DNA from: Bacteroidales bacterium
GTDB taxonomy: Bacteria > Bacteroidota > Bacteroidia > Bacteroidales > Paludibacteraceae
Direction: 5' to 3'
Length of the DNA stretch: 7,910 nucleotides
NCBI GenBank assembly: GCA_900766775.1
Contig: CAAFXN010000202.1
Location: forward strand, 1 to 7,910
Each line of letters opens with the position of its first letter. Positions within the stretch are counted from its first letter, which is position 1. The position numbers and the translations under genes are program-made. Below, piece by piece: positions 5,441-7,910 of the stretch. Under the pieces are notes generated by a model. The model was not told where the DNA came from. It saw only the letters and a program-made list of their open reading frames with translations, and did no database searches.

Positions 5441-7179
5441 GAAAGACACATTGTTGGAGAGGAATCTGCTTGCTGCTCTGTGGACTGTTGCTCGCAGGAA
5501 GCGCCTTTGCCGAGATTCCGGCAGGGTACTATGCCGAGGCGCAAGGGTTGAGCGACTCACTGCTGCGCCAAGCCTTGTACGACACTATCCGCGGCGGTGT
5601 GCGCATACACTATGGCACGCAGGGATACACATACCCCGACAAAGTCTATTACCCGGGCACATGGAATTGTTTCCCGCAAACCGATGTGCGCGCCGATGGT
5701 ACGGTTTGGGACATGTACTCCAACACGAAACGCTACTTCCCGCACGATGGCGGCTCGGCATGCGGACTGGAGATAGAGCACTGCTTACCCAAGTCGTGGT
5801 GGGGATGGACAAGCAAAGATACTGGTTCCTCCAAACGCGCCTATCAAGACTTGTTCATACTCAATCCCGCAGATGGTAGTGCCAACGGGAACAAAAGCAA
5901 CTGCCCGCCCGGGCATGTGGTGAAAGGCGATAAGTTCGACAACGGCTCTTTCCGTATGGATAGTAAGTCCCAATCACAGTACGGCTGGATATGCTTTGAG
6001 CCGGCAGAGGAGTACCGAGGCGACTTTGCACGCACCTACTTCTACGTGGCGACCGCCTACGCCGACTTGCCGTTCGGTGCGGGCAATTCGGAGTTGCAAC
6101 GATACTTGACTGACAGCACCTACTTGGTGTTCAAGCCGTGGTTGGTAGAAGTGTTGCTCGATTGGCACCGCGCCGACCCCGTGAGCGAGAAAGAACGCAG
6201 GCGGGCGGAGACCGTCTTCTCCATTCAAGGCAACCGCAATCCATACATCGATTATCCTGAACTGGTAGAGTATATCTGGGGCAACAAGAAAGGGCAGGCA
6301 GTGGATTTCAACACCTTGCTCTGCACGGCAACGGAAGATTATCAGCCAGAGGAAGATTGCGCAGACTTGGTACTCCACGCGGCGGAGGAGTTGACACAGG
6401 CGGGGTTCACTGCCTCGTGGTCAGACTGCCCGGGTACATACACTCTGGATGTGTTCCAACGTCAGGAGACCGGCAGTTGGGACACCATCGTGAACATGCC
6501 CGCCATGGGTACAAGCCATATAAAAGCCTCTGAAAAGGTAAAGACCAATGGAAACACCTCGTCAACAGCAGCCGGTACGAATGCCATAACCATGGGCGTC
6601 AGTGAACGCGATGGTGCCATCATCGTCTATGATTTGGGCTTGACATCGCCTGCTCTCTTACAGTTCCGTAGTGGTATCTATAAGTCTGCCACGTCAGGTG
6701 AACTACAAATTTTCTTCAACGACCATGCTGCTGCTGACACGACTATCATCCTCCCTACATCGCGCGATGAGGTGTGGTATTCTGTTCCATTGGCAGCGGG
6801 AGTGGACAGCGTAACCATCCTTTCCGTCGGCGGCAAGACCACGAAGCGGGCGTGCATGCAGGCGCTCTATGTGTTGCAGGGAGATTATGTGGTTACGCAC
6901 ACATCCCTCGCCGATTATCCTTGTACGCTGAGCAATGTGGCTTCTTATTACGTTCATCTGCCCGAAGATAGGACAGATTCGGTCTTCTACTATGGTATTA
7001 CCAATGCCAAAGGGGACTATCGAGAGCAGAAAGTGGTTGTCTCGGCTACTACGCCTACTTTGTTGCAAGAGGTAACCAGTGAGTGTGAGTCTGCTCGCAA
7101 ATACATTAAGGGACAGCAAATTATCATTGAGCGAGAGGGTAGGAAGTATTCCGTTTTTGGCACAAAAGTCGAGCAATAG
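5437..7179 (+). CDS. Secreted endonuclease I family nuclease with C-terminal beta-rich domains
   Basis: A 580-aa exported protein. Residues 1-25 form a signal peptide (basic start, hydrophobic core, GSAFA before EIPAG) with a signal peptidase I site and no lipobox. The nuclease domain spans about 35-295 and carries the beta-beta-alpha-metal motifs of the EndA/Vvn family: EIEHCLPKSWWG with putative catalytic H115 and metal ligand E114, then LFILNPADGSANGNKSN (139-155), whose N150 or N155 would be the second metal ligand. It probably cuts DNA or RNA nonspecifically outside the cytoplasm. Beyond it, 300-345 looks like a fibronectin-III fold (FTASWSDCPGTYTLDVF), 380-485 like a beta-sandwich, and the end (KYIKGQQIIIEREGRKYSVFGTKVEQ in outline, 555-580) like the short beta-hairpin tail common on secreted Bacteroidales proteins. 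It is much longer than the roughly 230-aa E. coli EndA. I chose ATG 5437 because the signal peptide starts there; an in-frame ATG at 5386 would add 17 polar residues. Confidence 0.9.
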   Translation: MRKTHCWRGICLLLCGLLLAGSAFAEIPAGYYAEAQGLSDSLLRQALYDTIRGGVRIHYGTQGYTYPDKVYYPGTWNCFPQTDVRADGTVWDMYSNTKRYFPHDGGSACGLEIEHCLPKSWWGWTSKDTGSSKRAYQDLFILNPADGSANGNKSNCPPGHVVKGDKFDNGSFRMDSKSQSQYGWICFEPAEEYRGDFARTYFYVATAYADLPFGAGNSELQRYLTDSTYLVFKPWLVEVLLDWHRADPVSEKERRRAETVFSIQGNRNPYIDYPELVEYIWGNKKGQAVDFNTLLCTATEDYQPEEDCADLVLHAAEELTQAGFTASWSDCPGTYTLDVFQRQETGSWDTIVNMPAMGTSHIKASEKVKTNGNTSSTAAGTNAITMGVSERDGAIIVYDLGLTSPALLQFRSGIYKSATSGELQIFFNDHAAADTTIILPTSRDEVWYSVPLAAGVDSVTILSVGGKTTKRACMQALYVLQGDYVVTHTSLADYPCTLSNVASYYVHLPEDRTDSVFYYGITNAKGDYREQKVVVSATTPTLLQEVTSECESARKYIKGQQIIIEREGRKYSVFGTKVEQ

Positions 7180-7856
7180 TGAAGAAGTTATTGAAACAAA
7201 ATAGCACGTTCTTAGGTCTCTGCCTATTGCTGATACTCGTTTTGTCTATCGCTGTCGGCGGTGTCCCCAAAGGGGAACTTCACTTGGCGCTATGCCTTTT
7301 TGGGAGTCATACGCCGTTGTTGGACACATTCTTTCGCTACTACACACAGGTAGGTGAGTGGGTGCCCTACGTGGTGTGTTTTCTACTGCTTTTCTACCGC
7401 TTGGGGTGGGCGGCTTTCACCACTTCGTGCGTCTTGCTCTCCGGGGCAGTTACGCAGGTGCTGAAACGCATAGTGGACGCTCCGCGCCCGCTCACATGGT
7501 TTGCCGCTCACTATCCCGATGTGCAGTTGCCGCTGGCGGACGGTGTGGAGATGAGCCGCTATTTCTCTTTCCCCTCGGGGCATACCACCTCCTTCTTCGC
7601 TTTCTTCTTCGCCCTTTCCATCATTGTCAGTCAACATGATAGTTCATTGGTGAAGCGGTTGGTTTGTGGAGTGGTCTTTTTTCTCTTGGCGGCATTAGGA
7701 GGCTATTCGCGCATCTACCTTTCCCAACATTTTGCAGCAGATGTATTGGGAGGAATGGTCATCGGACTGCTCATTACGGGACTTCTGTATCTGCTTTTTG
7801 CACGTTGGGAGGACAAGAAATGGTGGAAAATGCACTTTTTTGCAAAAAAACGCTGA
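7179..7856 (+). CDS. PAP2-family membrane phosphatase
   Basis: A 225-aa integral membrane phosphatase of the PAP2 superfamily. All three catalytic motifs are present: K96-x6-R103-P104, P132-S133-G134-H135 and S177-R178-x5-H184-x3-D188, with H184 the expected nucleophile and D188 its partner. About six hydrophobic segments are visible, at roughly 10-29, 63-78, 80-94, 138-150, 160-175 and 189-207. Substrates in this family include phosphatidylglycerophosphate, undecaprenyl diphosphate and lipid A phosphates; the motifs do not decide. Cotranscription with pssA favours a lipid phosphate. It starts with GTG at 7179, sharing one base with the TAG stop of the nuclease gene, so it should be translated by reinitiation. 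No intrinsic terminator follows; the next promoter begins 5 nt after its stop. Confidence 0.92.
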   Translation: MKKLLKQNSTFLGLCLLLILVLSIAVGGVPKGELHLALCLFGSHTPLLDTFFRYYTQVGEWVPYVVCFLLLFYRLGWAAFTTSCVLLSGAVTQVLKRIVDAPRPLTWFAAHYPDVQLPLADGVEMSRYFSFPSGHTTSFFAFFFALSIIVSQHDSSLVKRLVCGVVFFLLAALGGYSRIYLSQHFAADVLGGMVIGLLITGLLYLLFARWEDKKWWKMHFFAKKR

Positions 7857-7861
7857 AAAAA

Positions 7862-7893
7862 TTTGCGTATGTCAAAAAAAAGCAGTACCTTTG
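7862..7893 (+). promoter_or_regulatory. Bacteroidetes-type promoter for a gene beyond the right edge
   Basis: TTTG at 7862-7865, a 20-nt spacer with eight A, then TACCTTTG at 7886-7893: a full consensus match with the same spacing as the promoter at 3301-3332. The expected transcription start is at about 7897-7901. No coding start is visible before the window ends at 7910, so the gene it serves is unknown. Confidence 0.8.
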
Positions 7894-7910
7894 CACTCGC
7901 TTTTGAGAAA

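Noticed and set aside
7836..7849. Palindrome TTTTTTGCAAAAAA as a terminator after the PAP2 gene
   Set aside because: It lies inside the last codons, is almost all A/T with no GC stem, and would not terminate efficiently.

Overview
This window looks like a piece of a Bacteroidales-type (Bacteroidetes) chromosome. Three promoters match the Bacteroidetes consensus (TTTG or TTG, about 20 nt, then TAnnTTTG). There are no convincing Shine-Dalgarno sequences. The exopolysaccharide tyrosine kinase, the AmpG-like transporter and the secreted endonuclease I all have the form typical of that phylum. I cannot name a genus. No tRNA, rRNA, CRISPR array, insertion sequence or phage gene is visible.

Layout. 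(1) Positions 2-1828 (+) hold the 3' three-quarters of a Wzz/GumC-BY-kinase fusion for capsule or exopolysaccharide export, with a Tyr-Gly-rich tail. It ends at a strong, probably bidirectional terminator (1838-1879). (2) A convergent gap follows, containing a twelve-copy, 11-nt tandem repeat (1894-2025). (3) Two minus-strand genes come next: a 58-aa winged-helix-like protein (2037-2213) and, upstream of it, a stand-alone radical SAM enzyme (2304-3215). A 7-nt-period repeat lies between them. (4) At 3216-3339 two back-to-back promoters drive the radical SAM gene leftward and a plus-strand gene set rightward. (5) The rightward set is an AmpG-like MFS permease (3340-4668), a phosphatidylserine synthase (pssA, 4730-5440), a secreted multidomain endonuclease I (5437-7179) and a PAP2 phosphatase (7179-7856). 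The last three overlap by 4 and 1 nt, so they are very probably one translationally coupled operon. (6) The window closes with a promoter for a gene beyond the right edge.

How the genes may work together. PssA and the PAP2 enzyme both act on membrane lipids or lipid-linked phosphates, and the permease resembles muropeptide importers, so the rightward set has an envelope flavour. The secreted nuclease is the odd member. The leftward radical SAM and small HTH genes have no visible substrate or target.

Most genes are ordinary for the phylum. The less ordinary content is non-coding or sub-genic. Four different short-period repeat tracts (11, 7, 9 and 9 nt) sit at gene borders or inside a linker, and one forms a 20-bp-arm hairpin inside the permease gene. 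The permease promoter lies so close to its ATG that the mRNA should be leaderless or nearly so. The three promoters share an A-tract plus GCA(G/C)TAnCTTTGC block. I did not find a clear new multi-gene system.
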